Below are positions 27,821-36,081 of a stretch of DNA of 64,000 nt, in pieces. Origin of the DNA: Mucilaginibacter glaciei (GTDB lineage Bacteria; Bacteroidota; Bacteroidia; Sphingobacteriales; Sphingobacteriaceae); contig NZ_JACWMX010000004.1 of assembly GCF_014773245.1 (NCBI RefSeq), positions 1-64,000 on the forward strand. Direction: 5' to 3'. Every line of letters begins with the position of its first letter. Position 1 is the first letter of the stretch. The notes under the pieces were generated by a model. That model was not told the DNA's origin and did not search any database. It saw nothing but the letters and a program-made list of their open reading frames with translations. Made by a program: the position numbers and the translations under genes.

Positions 27821-29317
27821 TTATAGGTATCGCTGTATCTGTTTGTAAAGATCGGCCTTGTCACTTGGGCGTTTGGCTTGTTGTTGCACCAGTTTGCCAT
27901 TCTTGTCAAATATAAAATACATTGGGTAATATTGATCAGGTTTATCTTTAGGTAATAACTCCGCCCAAAATTGCTGAATATCTTTACTGCTTTTGCGCAG
28001 ATGTAAGCCAGTCATCCCATTTACCTTAATAAATTCTTTCCACTGCGCATCTTTAATATCTTCATCCATATCCAAATAAACAAAGGCCACATCTTTACCA
28101 GTAAATTGTTGTTTTAATTGCGGGTTGTAGCGCAATTCCTCTTTACAAGGCCCGCACCACGTACCCCAAATATCCAGGTAAACCACTTTGCCTTTAAGCT
28201 TACTGATAGTCTGGTATATCGAGGTCATTTTATCGTACCTATCGGCAATAATGATATCCTTATTGGCCAGGTTTTTGGCCAGCAACACTTGTAACATATT
28301 GATTTTATTTTGCAGGTAGGGGATATATTTGCTTTGCGGATAGATCGCCCGCATCTCCTCCATCAGCGGTTTGGCATAAGCCAGATCTTTTGTACTGCAC
28401 TTAGTAAAAATGTTTTGCGCCAGCCATGCTTCGGCAATATTCTTTGGGTAAGTGTTGCGTACCAGGATCCAGTTCACAAACGATTTCCCTTTAAGTTTAG
28501 ACACCGTGTTGCCGCTATCCAGGGTGATATTGTAGTATTTTAAAAAAGTACCGGGATCTTTCTGTTGCGCCGGGGTCAACCCTTTAAATGCCAAGATCTC
28601 ATAATAACCTATGTAACTATCAGCAAATTGATAATACATTGGCCCGGCGGGGAATGTCTTGGGGGACAGGGTAACATCTTTATAAAAAGTTTCTATAAAG
28701 CTAAAGATCTGTGCATGGTCGGTTGTCATAACGCCCCGCGCAAAGTAATTAAGCTGTGATATGTAATTAGCCTTTATCTCTTGAATAATGATGGCTTTGA
28801 TAGCTGTCGGCAAAGCCGACGACTGCACTAAGGCTGTATTTTTGTCGCGTATTGCCGCCCAGGGTTTTACCACCCTTTCCTGCAACTCGGCCGGGCCTAA
28901 TTTGGCGTAGGCGTTATTTTTGTAATCCTTCGCAAAAAATGGGATGCCATTCAAATCCAATTGGTCTAACAACCGGTTGTCAATAGCGGCAGAACCATTG
29001 AAGGTGGCGCTGCTATCGGCAGGATTGTAATTCATCACCAGCGATTTACCGGGTGTAAGCAACAAATAAACAGCTTTGCTTTCAAACCTGATATTGCCAA
29101 ACTTTTGCTGCGACAGATTTAGTGTAGTGTTGAAATTCCCTTTTGCATCAACCGGTATAGCTACATCATTATCGTGGTAAAACCCATAGATATAAGGGAT
29201 GTTAATGTAAAGCGTATCTGCTTTGGTAGTGCCGGTTAAATGCCCGCTAAATTTAAACTGGGCGGAAGCATTGATGAATGTATTGATGATAAGCAGTAAA
29301 AGGAATAGTTTTTTCAT
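27821..29317 (-). CDS. TlpA-like thioredoxin-domain protein inside a two-component operon
   Basis: 498 residues: signal peptide ending SAQ (about 20), an N-terminal beta domain like those preceding TlpA/ResA domains in Bacteroidota, a central helical region, and a C-terminal thioredoxin fold (about 345-498) with the active site WGTWCGPC. The mature protein should face the periplasm and act in disulfide reduction or exchange. It overlaps the kinase gene by 4 bp and abuts the regulator gene, an unusual location that suggests a redox link to the signalling pair. Confidence 0.9.
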   Translation of the reverse strand: MKKLFLLLLIINTFINASAQFKFSGHLTGTTKADTLYINIPYIYGFYHDNDVAIPVDAKGNFNTTLNLSQQKFGNIRFESKAVYLLLTPGKSLVMNYNPADSSATFNGSAAIDNRLLDQLDLNGIPFFAKDYKNNAYAKLGPAELQERVVKPWAAIRDKNTALVQSSALPTAIKAIIIQEIKANYISQLNYFARGVMTTDHAQIFSFIETFYKDVTLSPKTFPAGPMYYQFADSYIGYYEILAFKGLTPAQQKDPGTFLKYYNITLDSGNTVSKLKGKSFVNWILVRNTYPKNIAEAWLAQNIFTKCSTKDLAYAKPLMEEMRAIYPQSKYIPYLQNKINMLQVLLAKNLANKDIIIADRYDKMTSIYQTISKLKGKVVYLDIWGTWCGPCKEELRYNPQLKQQFTGKDVAFVYLDMDEDIKDAQWKEFIKVNGMTGLHLRKSSKDIQQFWAELLPKDKPDQYYPMYFIFDKNGKLVQQQAKRPSDKADLYKQIQRYL

Positions 29318-30804
29318 GATAGTTGCAGGGTGAGGTGGATAAAAAATTCAGTGGCGTTTTGGCGAATCACCAGTTCATGTTTACCGGGATAAAGTAGTTG
29401 CAATCGCTGTTTAACATTCTCCAGCCCAATGCCCGATCTTTCCCGCTCCGGGTCGTTATCCTTGTCGGCGTGCAGGCTGTTGTAAACGTCGAGCTGCAGC
29501 GTGTTGCCGGTTAATTGCATGCCGATGTTGATCCACGATTTGTGCTGAAAGCTGATGCCATGTTTGTAGGCATTTTCAATAAAGGGGATCAGCAGCATGG
29601 GTGCTATATTTAGCCCGCTATATTGATCGGTAATATTTGCATTGATTTCGATATTTTCCGATAAGGCGATCCGCAGGTTTTGCAGGTCTATGTAGTTATG
29701 CAGATATTCCATCTCGCGGTTTAGCGGGATCTTGTCCTGCGTGTTCTCGTGGAGCATAAAGCGCATCATATCGCCCAATTTCTGTATGCCCTCTGCTGTT
29801 TTTTCGGCCTTTTCAGATAAAGCAGTACCATAAAGCGTGTTCAGCACATTGAACAAAAAGTGCGGGTTGATCTGCGATCGCAGGAACTGCAGGTTGGCAT
29901 CTGATGCACCCAGCGCGGTTTTTAGTGTTTTAAGCTGTTTGTACTTTTCTTCGTTTGCGAAGTATACCCACCAGGAAATAATCGAACTTATAATGAACGG
30001 GGGGAACCAGGCAAATATAATATAAGCTAATAACGACCATTGACGTGCGGATTGCAGTAGAAATGAGAGCTCTATCACGCCCAGGAATAAACCTGTGATC
30101 AACAGGCTTAAAATGTATTTAGCAAGATTTGGATTCACGCTTAGTTTGTACCGCGGAACGAGCCAATAGATGTTTAAAAAATAAACGCAAAAGCAAAATG
30201 GAAGTACAAACAGGTAAATAGGGCCAAAAATTTGAAAAAATGCTGTAAAGCGAAGCACCCAAAAAGGAAGCAGTATCAGAAGCCAAATAGTTAGCGTGAT
30301 GATAACCTCGCGAATGATCTGTGCGCCGAGCGTATGTTTAACTTGCTGTAACTTGTAAAGATGTAACAATACCTCGCGGATGAGGATGTATAAGCCATAG
30401 AGTAGTAACAAAGCGGTAGCCATACTAAAACCCCGGCTCAACAAAGTAACCCGTGCAGCAAACGGGCTGTATTGACTATAAATCCAGTTACTTATATAAC
30501 TTTGCGCTATTGTAAAAAGCAACCCGGTAATAATTAGCGCAGCTATGATGGCCAACGCAAACTGCAGCCTTTTACCAGTTAACCAATATCTGGGTATAGC
30601 GTAAAAGTTAATTGCCATAAAGGCACCGTATGTAGTAATGATAATCCCCAGGCGCGGCAGCAATGAGTTGAATATGTAGTTAGGCACGGCATGCTCCCTA
30701 CTTACCGTGTAACCATATTCTGATAAGCCGCTGTATGTATATACCAATAATAAAAGGCTAAATAGTGCATTGGCCGCCCAAAATTCTTTTTTACTGTATT
30801 TCAT
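29314..30804 (-). CDS. LytS-type sensor histidine kinase
   Basis: About 496 residues; start chosen at ATG 30804 (MKYSKKEFWAANALFSL). The first 285 residues hold about eight hydrophobic segments, apparently two sets of four, with no large periplasmic domain. The His_kinase region follows with LRSQINPHFLFNVLNTLYG (phospho-His), and the ATPase N-box FIENAYKHGIS and G-box region RSGIGLENVKQRL. This is the standard Bacteroidota LytS/YehU architecture. It signals to the LytTR regulator encoded two genes downstream. Confidence 0.93.
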   Translation of the reverse strand: MKYSKKEFWAANALFSLLLLVYTYSGLSEYGYTVSREHAVPNYIFNSLLPRLGIIITTYGAFMAINFYAIPRYWLTGKRLQFALAIIAALIITGLLFTIAQSYISNWIYSQYSPFAARVTLLSRGFSMATALLLLYGLYILIREVLLHLYKLQQVKHTLGAQIIREVIITLTIWLLILLPFWVLRFTAFFQIFGPIYLFVLPFCFCVYFLNIYWLVPRYKLSVNPNLAKYILSLLITGLFLGVIELSFLLQSARQWSLLAYIIFAWFPPFIISSIISWWVYFANEEKYKQLKTLKTALGASDANLQFLRSQINPHFLFNVLNTLYGTALSEKAEKTAEGIQKLGDMMRFMLHENTQDKIPLNREMEYLHNYIDLQNLRIALSENIEINANITDQYSGLNIAPMLLIPFIENAYKHGISFQHKSWINIGMQLTGNTLQLDVYNSLHADKDNDPERERSGIGLENVKQRLQLLYPGKHELVIRQNATEFFIHLTLQLS

Positions 30805-31025
30805 ATTGATCGATTGATGATACAAGCTTACGGCAACACCTCTTACCTAAAAAACAAATGTGCTAAAGGTGCCCATATTTGTGACGAATAAAGTTTTTTA
30901 TAGTTTTTGCCTGTCATTCATCTCTCATCAAACTGCCCTCAACCGTAATATTTTCGATTGATAATGCCCTGTTTACGGCATCATTCAAAATAAATACTAC
31001 ATTTAGCTGTTCTAATTTTAAACAT

Positions 31026-31042
31026 GCGGCGCCCAACGCCGC
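31026..31042 (+). other. GC-rich hairpin in the leader of the DUF1080 gene
   Basis: Perfect 6-bp stem GCGGCG/CGCCGC with a CCCAA loop, ending 15 bp before the start codon. There is no T-tract, so it is not a normal terminator. It could affect ribosome access or message stability. The surrounding 233-bp divergent region shows nothing else clear. Confidence 0.45.
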
Positions 31043-31057
31043 GAAAATCTACATACT

Positions 31058-31729
31058 ATGAAAAAATTATTGTTAGGCGCATTGGCACTTGCTGCATTCA
31101 GCTATTCGGCTTCGGCGCAAAAAGGTAAAACAGTATCGTTATTTGATGGCAAAACCACCAAAGGATGGCACAGCTATCTGCACACCGATGCGGGCCCATG
31201 GACAGTTGTTGACGGCGCTTTACAATTAGACCCCAAAGCCCCTAACCAGGCCGACCTGATCACAGATGGCGAATATGAAAATTACGAACTAACCCTCGAC
31301 TGGAAAATTGCCGAAGGCGGTAACAGCGGGGTGATTTTTGGTGTGCATGAAGACACTACTTTTCATGCTACTTATCAAACAGGTATAGAGATGCAGGTTT
31401 TAGATAACGTAAAGGCATCTGATAATAAAAAGGCTAACCACTTAGCAGGCTCACTATACGATATGAAGGCGGCCCCGGCCGATGCAGCAAAACCTGCAGG
31501 CCAGTGGAACTCCGTAAAACTGCGTAAAGATAATGGGCACCTTACCTTTTGGCTTAACGGCAAAGAAACCGTTAATGTGCAAATGGGCAGCCCGGAGTGG
31601 CAAGAGATGATCAATAACAGTAAATTCAAAACCTGGAAAGATTTCGCCAAATATCCAAAAGGCCATATCGCTTTACAGGAGCATGGTGCAGTAGTTGCCT
31701 ACAAAAACATCAAGCTGAAACAACTGTAA
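31058..31729 (+). CDS. DUF1080 (3-keto-disaccharide hydrolase family) protein, secreted
   Basis: 223 residues with a signal peptide (MKKLLLGALALAAFSYSASAQ). The DUF1080 concanavalin-like fold is visible: VSLFDGKTTKGWHSY at the start, DLITDGEYENYELTLDWKI and GNSGVIFGVHED in the middle, and GHIALQEHGAVVAYKNIKL at the end. Members have been linked to hydrolysis of 3-keto-glycosides. The next two genes encode an oxidoreductase and its partner that could make the keto-sugar, so the three likely form one pathway. Confidence 0.92.
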   Translation: MKKLLLGALALAAFSYSASAQKGKTVSLFDGKTTKGWHSYLHTDAGPWTVVDGALQLDPKAPNQADLITDGEYENYELTLDWKIAEGGNSGVIFGVHEDTTFHATYQTGIEMQVLDNVKASDNKKANHLAGSLYDMKAAPADAAKPAGQWNSVKLRKDNGHLTFWLNGKETVNVQMGSPEWQEMINNSKFKTWKDFAKYPKGHIALQEHGAVVAYKNIKLKQL

Positions 31730-31773
31730 GCTTACCTTATTCAAAATTTATAGTTCGACATATAATTTATTAA

Positions 31774-33507
31774 ATGGAAGATTTACAGATCAAAAAATCA
31801 ACCACCACTTACGATGTAGTTGTAGTAGGCTCGGGCGCGGGTGGTGGTATGGCCGGCTATGTATTGGCTAATGCCGGTGTAAAGGTTTTAATGCTGGAGG
31901 CAGGGGCTTTTTTTGACCCCAAGGTTGATTCGCACCAATTAAAATGGGCTTGGGAGTCTGCCCGTCGCGGTGCCGGCACAACTCGCCCTTTTGGTGACTT
32001 TGATGCGGCCTATGGCGGCTGGGAATTGGAAGGCGAACCTTACACCACTAAAGATAAGACAGAGTTTGCCTGGTTCCGCGCGCGGATGCTGGGCGGGCGT
32101 ACCAATCACTGGGGCCGTATCTCGTTAAGGATGGGCCCGGATGATTTTAAACCCAAAGATGGCTTAACTGACCCATGGCCGATAACTTACGACGAGCTGA
32201 AACCTTATTACGATAAGGTTGACCGTATGATAGGTATTTATGGTACAAAAGAAAATATCGAAAGCGAACCTGATGGCATTTTCCTGCCGCCGCCTGCCCC
32301 ACGTTTAAATGAACTGTTCATTAAACAGGGTGCAACAAAAGCAGGTGTAAAGGTAATTACCGGGCGTGGTTCGGTATTAACCGAGGCCTTACCGAATAAT
32401 AAAGACCGCGGTGCCTGTTTCTTTTGTGGGCAATGCGGCCGCAGCTGTAAGGTTTACGGCGATTTCTCGGCTTCGTCATGCCTGGTCATCCCGGCCATGA
32501 AAACCGGCAACTTAAAGGTAATTACCAACGCCATGGTGCGCGAGGTATTAACCGATAAAAACGGATTGGCAACGGGCGTATCCTACGTGAATAAGGATGA
32601 TATGCAGGAGTACCAGGTAAATGCCAAAACAGTAATTTTAGGTGCCAGTGCAGGCGAATCTGCCCGTTTGCTGCTTAACTCCAAATCATCGGCACACCCG
32701 GGCGGGCTGGCTAACAGCAGCGGCGTTGTAGGTAAATACCTGCATGATTCTACCGGATCAGGCGCGGGTGGTTTCCTGCCCCAACTGATGGACCGTAAGC
32801 GTTATAACGAAGATGGTGTTGGTAGCGTACACATCTACTCGCCCTGGTGGCTTGATAATAAAAAACTAAATTTCCCGCGCGGTTACCACATTGAGTATGG
32901 CGGCGGTATGCACATGCCAAGCTACGGCTTTGGCAGCGGCATACAGGATATGAACGGTGCCGTACCGGGCCGCGATGGGAAAAAGAAAGATGGAGGAGGT
33001 TATGGTGTTGGATTAAAGGATGACTACCGCCGTTTCTTTGGCACACAGGTAGGCATGGCCGGCCGTGGTACTGCCATTGCCCGTGCCGATAACTATTGCG
33101 AGATAGACCCAAGTGTGGTTGATAAATACGGCATCCCGGTGTTGCGTTTCCATTACAAGTGGACCAATGACGAAATCAACCAGGCCAAACACATGCAGGA
33201 TACCTTTGAAGAAGTTTTGCATAATATGGGCGCCATTTATGGCACCAAACAGGGCCCCGAAACCAACTATGGTTTAGAAGCACCCGGCAAGATCATCCAT
33301 GAGGTAGGTACTGTGCGCATGGGCGACGATCCTAAAAAATCGGCATTGAACAAATGGTGCCAGGCGCACGATTGTAATAACCTTTTTGTAGTTGATGCCG
33401 CACCTTTTGTACAACAGGGCGACAAAAACGCTACCTGGACCATTCTGGCCTTATCCATGCGTACTGCAGAGTACATTTTATCACAACGTAAAAAACTTAA
33501 TGTATAA
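31774..33507 (+). CDS. GMC-family FAD oxidoreductase (sugar dehydrogenase large subunit)
   Basis: 577 residues. The FAD-binding motif VVVGSGAGGGMAGYVLANAG lies near residue 16, and the C-terminal GMC block has VGTVRMGDDPKKSALNKWC and DAAPFVQQGDKNATWTILAL. A Cys-rich segment (CFFCGQCGRSC, about 215-225) is typical of this subgroup. It has no signal peptide although partners are exported, so it is probably carried out with the Tat-signal small subunit encoded next. It may oxidise a sugar hydroxyl to a ketone, passing electrons on to the respiratory chain. Confidence 0.93.
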   Translation: MEDLQIKKSTTTYDVVVVGSGAGGGMAGYVLANAGVKVLMLEAGAFFDPKVDSHQLKWAWESARRGAGTTRPFGDFDAAYGGWELEGEPYTTKDKTEFAWFRARMLGGRTNHWGRISLRMGPDDFKPKDGLTDPWPITYDELKPYYDKVDRMIGIYGTKENIESEPDGIFLPPPAPRLNELFIKQGATKAGVKVITGRGSVLTEALPNNKDRGACFFCGQCGRSCKVYGDFSASSCLVIPAMKTGNLKVITNAMVREVLTDKNGLATGVSYVNKDDMQEYQVNAKTVILGASAGESARLLLNSKSSAHPGGLANSSGVVGKYLHDSTGSGAGGFLPQLMDRKRYNEDGVGSVHIYSPWWLDNKKLNFPRGYHIEYGGGMHMPSYGFGSGIQDMNGAVPGRDGKKKDGGGYGVGLKDDYRRFFGTQVGMAGRGTAIARADNYCEIDPSVVDKYGIPVLRFHYKWTNDEINQAKHMQDTFEEVLHNMGAIYGTKQGPETNYGLEAPGKIIHEVGTVRMGDDPKKSALNKWCQAHDCNNLFVVDAAPFVQQGDKNATWTILALSMRTAEYILSQRKKLNV

Positions 33508-33513
33508 CGCATC

Positions 33514-34149
33514 ATGAACAGACGCGACACACTCAAAGCAATAGGTTTAGGTACCGTATCAACAGGTTTGCTGCTTGGCGGCTGCAAACCCGGCGAAAAA
33601 CCTGCCACAGAAACAACTACCGGTAAGGATGCAGCCGTAGCCGGCCGCACACCTGATGAGATTGCACGGGACAAGAAACTTAAAGAAGAGAAAAATTACT
33701 TCGACGACCATGAAATGGCAACGATCACCTTACTGGCTGATATCATTATCCCTAAGGATGACAAATCGGGCAGCGCCAGCGATGCCAAAGTGCCGGAGTT
33801 TATTGAATTTATAGTAAAAGATATCCCCAGCCATAAATTACCTATGCGCGGCGGCTTAAAATGGATGGACCTGTATTGCCTTAAGCACTATGGCAAAACG
33901 TTTGTAGGCTGCACCAAGGCGCAGCAGATAGAGCTGTTAGACCAGATCGCTTATCCGGCCAAGGCCAAGGCAGAAATGGCCCAGGGCGTAGCCTTCTTTA
34001 ACCGTATGCGCGATTTAACAGCCTCGGGGTTTTGGAGCAGCGAAATGGGCACAAAAGATATCGGTTATGCGGGTAACGCTCCCAACAAATGGACAGGAGT
34101 ACCCATAGATGTATTGAAACAGTACGGCATGGAGAACGTGAAGATCTAA
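33514..34149 (+). CDS. Gluconate 2-dehydrogenase subunit 3 family protein (Tat/lipoprotein)
   Basis: 211 residues with a twin-arginine start (MNRRDTLKAIGLG) and a lipobox (LLLGGC, Cys near 24), followed by a Thr/Ala-rich linker. The gluconate_2-dh3 domain covers about residues 60-205. It starts 6 bp after the GMC gene. In this family the small subunit is needed to export and anchor the flavoprotein. The pair therefore forms a membrane-anchored periplasmic dehydrogenase. A strong terminator follows. Confidence 0.92.
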   Translation: MNRRDTLKAIGLGTVSTGLLLGGCKPGEKPATETTTGKDAAVAGRTPDEIARDKKLKEEKNYFDDHEMATITLLADIIIPKDDKSGSASDAKVPEFIEFIVKDIPSHKLPMRGGLKWMDLYCLKHYGKTFVGCTKAQQIELLDQIAYPAKAKAEMAQGVAFFNRMRDLTASGFWSSEMGTKDIGYAGNAPNKWTGVPIDVLKQYGMENVKI

Positions 34150-34168
34150 ATTGAAATGACACCCTATA

Positions 34169-34206
34169 TAACAAAAGCTGCCTTTTATAAAAGGCAGCTT
34201 TTGTTA
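34169..34206. terminator. Terminator with a perfect 18-bp stem
   Basis: TAACAAAAGCTGCCTTTT, an AT loop, and its exact complement. T-rich on both sides; it closes the DUF1080-GMC-GDH3 transcription unit. Confidence 0.88.
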
Positions 34207-34332
34207 TTAATACGTGGACTGCGTACACAATCCGGGGGCCGCACTATTATTATCACATTTGGTAACAATAATAGTTGGTGTACATAGCGAACTAAAAAAA
34301 ATAAGTTAAATTGTACCGCCTTTGTATAAACC

Positions 34333-35079
34333 ATGTATTTTATTGTATCCAAGATTCTTGTAATTTTCATTTACCCGTTTACATGGGTATTGGCTTTGCT
34401 TTTGGTTGCGGTTTTTTGTAAAAACCAACGCAAAAAACAAAGGCTGCTGATTACCGGCATTGCGTTGCTCTATTTTTTTGGCAATACCGTACCCATTAAA
34501 TTGTTTGCCCGGACGTGGGATATTGGCAGCTATCCGCCGGCCGGCAAAAAATATAGCAGTGTGATACTATTAGGGGGCTTTGTTTCTGAAGGCGATGATG
34601 GAAAGGGCATATTTAACCAAAGTGCCGACAGGTATATCCAGGCCACAAAATTGTTAGCGGGTCATAATACATCTCATTTATTGTTTACTGGGGGTAATGG
34701 AGATATCACTCCCTCTAAATTCAGAGAAGGGGACTTTGTAAAGGCCGATCTGCTGAAAATGCACTTTACCGATACCGCGATACTAATTGATAACCAGGCC
34801 CGTAATACCATCGAGAATGCACTAAATGCCCGGAAGCTTTTAACGCAGGCGAAGCTTAAACCGCCATACCTCTTAGTTACTTCGGCGTTTCACATGCGGC
34901 GGTCGTTGTTAATATTTGAAAAGGCCGGGCTAAAAGTGGCGCCATACCCATCAGATTTTTTGATTAAAGGCCCTTTGGAATTTGCGGATCTTTTACCTAA
35001 TGCAGGTGCTTTTGGTTTATGGAGCCGTTATATTAAAGAGATGGTAGGTTACACGGCAGCCTACTTTAAAAAAATTTAG
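34333..35079 (+). CDS. YdcF/ElyC family (DUF218) membrane protein
   Basis: 248 residues with two N-terminal membrane segments (about 3-30 and 38-58) and a DUF218 domain: SSVILLGGFVSEG, HLLFTGGNGD, DNQARNTIENALNARKLL and LLVTSAFHMRRSLLIFEKAG. ElyC and SanA of this family affect cell-envelope integrity and polyisoprenoid carrier use. Start at ATG 34333; the 126-bp gap before it contains an imperfect CTATTATT/AATAATAG inverted repeat. The next gene begins 8 bp after the stop. Confidence 0.9.
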   Translation: MYFIVSKILVIFIYPFTWVLALLLVAVFCKNQRKKQRLLITGIALLYFFGNTVPIKLFARTWDIGSYPPAGKKYSSVILLGGFVSEGDDGKGIFNQSADRYIQATKLLAGHNTSHLLFTGGNGDITPSKFREGDFVKADLLKMHFTDTAILIDNQARNTIENALNARKLLTQAKLKPPYLLVTSAFHMRRSLLIFEKAGLKVAPYPSDFLIKGPLEFADLLPNAGAFGLWSRYIKEMVGYTAAYFKKI

Positions 35080-35087
35080 AATAAACC

Positions 35088-36068
35088 ATGAAAAAATATA
35101 TCATCATTATACTATTCAGTGCCACTTGTTTACAAATAGCGCATGCGCAATCAAAAAAGGCAACGTCGGGCAACCCTATTTTTGAAGGCTGGTATGCCGA
35201 CCCGGAGGCCACCATCTTCGGTAAAGAATACTGGGTTTACCCAACCTTTTCTGACAAGTACAATAAGCAGGTACATTTCGACGCTTTCTCCTCGCACGAT
35301 CTGGTAAACTGGACTAAACACTCCAACGTGCTCGATTCGTCGAACGTAAAATGGGCTAAACGCGCCATGTGGGCACCCGCTTTAGTTAAAAAAGATAATA
35401 AATATTACTTCTTTTTCGGCGCGAACGACATTCAAAACGACCAGACCGTAGGCGGTATAGGCGTTGCGGTTGCTGATAAACCAGAGGGCCCTTTTAAAGA
35501 TTATTTGGGCAAGCCGCTGATCGATAAGATAGTTAATGGCGCGCAACCGATAGATCAGTTTGTATTTAAGGATAAAGATGGCCAGTATTATATTATTTAT
35601 GGCGGATGGGGACATTGCAACATCGCGAAGCTAAAAAATGATTTTACCGGCTTGGCACCTTTTAGCGATGGCACAACTTTCCGTTCCATAACGCCCGAGG
35701 GCTATGTGGAAGGGCCTGTGATGTTTATCCGTAAGGGCAAATACTATTTTATGTGGAGCGAAGGTGGTTGGACAGGCCCCGACTACAAGGTTGCTTATGC
35801 CATAGGCAACAGCATTAACGGCCCGTTCAAAAGAATAGGTACGGTACTACAACAAGATGCCGCAGTAGCTACCGGCGCAGGCCACCATTCTGTAATTAAA
35901 GTGCCAGGCAGGGATGAGTATTATATTGTTTACCACCGCCGCCCCTTAACAGAAACCGACGGCAACCATCGCGTAACCTGTATTGATAAAATGGTGTTTG
36001 ACGCCGATGGGTTGATAAAGCCTGTACACATTACGAACGAAGGGGTTACCGCTGTAAAGCTTAAATAG
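35088..36068 (+). CDS. Glycoside hydrolase family 43 protein, secreted
   Basis: 326 residues with a signal peptide (MKKYIIIILFSATCLQIAHAQ). The five-bladed propeller signs of GH43 are present: WYADPEA (catalytic base Asp), QPIDQFVF (pKa-modulating Asp) and YVEGPVMF (catalytic acid Glu). All three expected acidic residues are therefore visible. GH43 enzymes are mostly arabinofuranosidases, xylosidases or galactosidases; which one cannot be told. It is 8 bp after the YdcF gene and 13 bp before the first giant NHL gene, so cotranscription is likely. Confidence 0.93.
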   Translation: MKKYIIIILFSATCLQIAHAQSKKATSGNPIFEGWYADPEATIFGKEYWVYPTFSDKYNKQVHFDAFSSHDLVNWTKHSNVLDSSNVKWAKRAMWAPALVKKDNKYYFFFGANDIQNDQTVGGIGVAVADKPEGPFKDYLGKPLIDKIVNGAQPIDQFVFKDKDGQYYIIYGGWGHCNIAKLKNDFTGLAPFSDGTTFRSITPEGYVEGPVMFIRKGKYYFMWSEGGWTGPDYKVAYAIGNSINGPFKRIGTVLQQDAAVATGAGHHSVIKVPGRDEYYIVYHRRPLTETDGNHRVTCIDKMVFDADGLIKPVHITNEGVTAVKLK

Positions 36069-36081
36069 TTACAATGAATTT

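Noticed and set aside
34241..34271. CTATTATT/AATAATAG inverted repeat before the YdcF gene
   Set aside because: Low complexity, 8 bp arms with a long gap; no regulator or second copy to support an operator.
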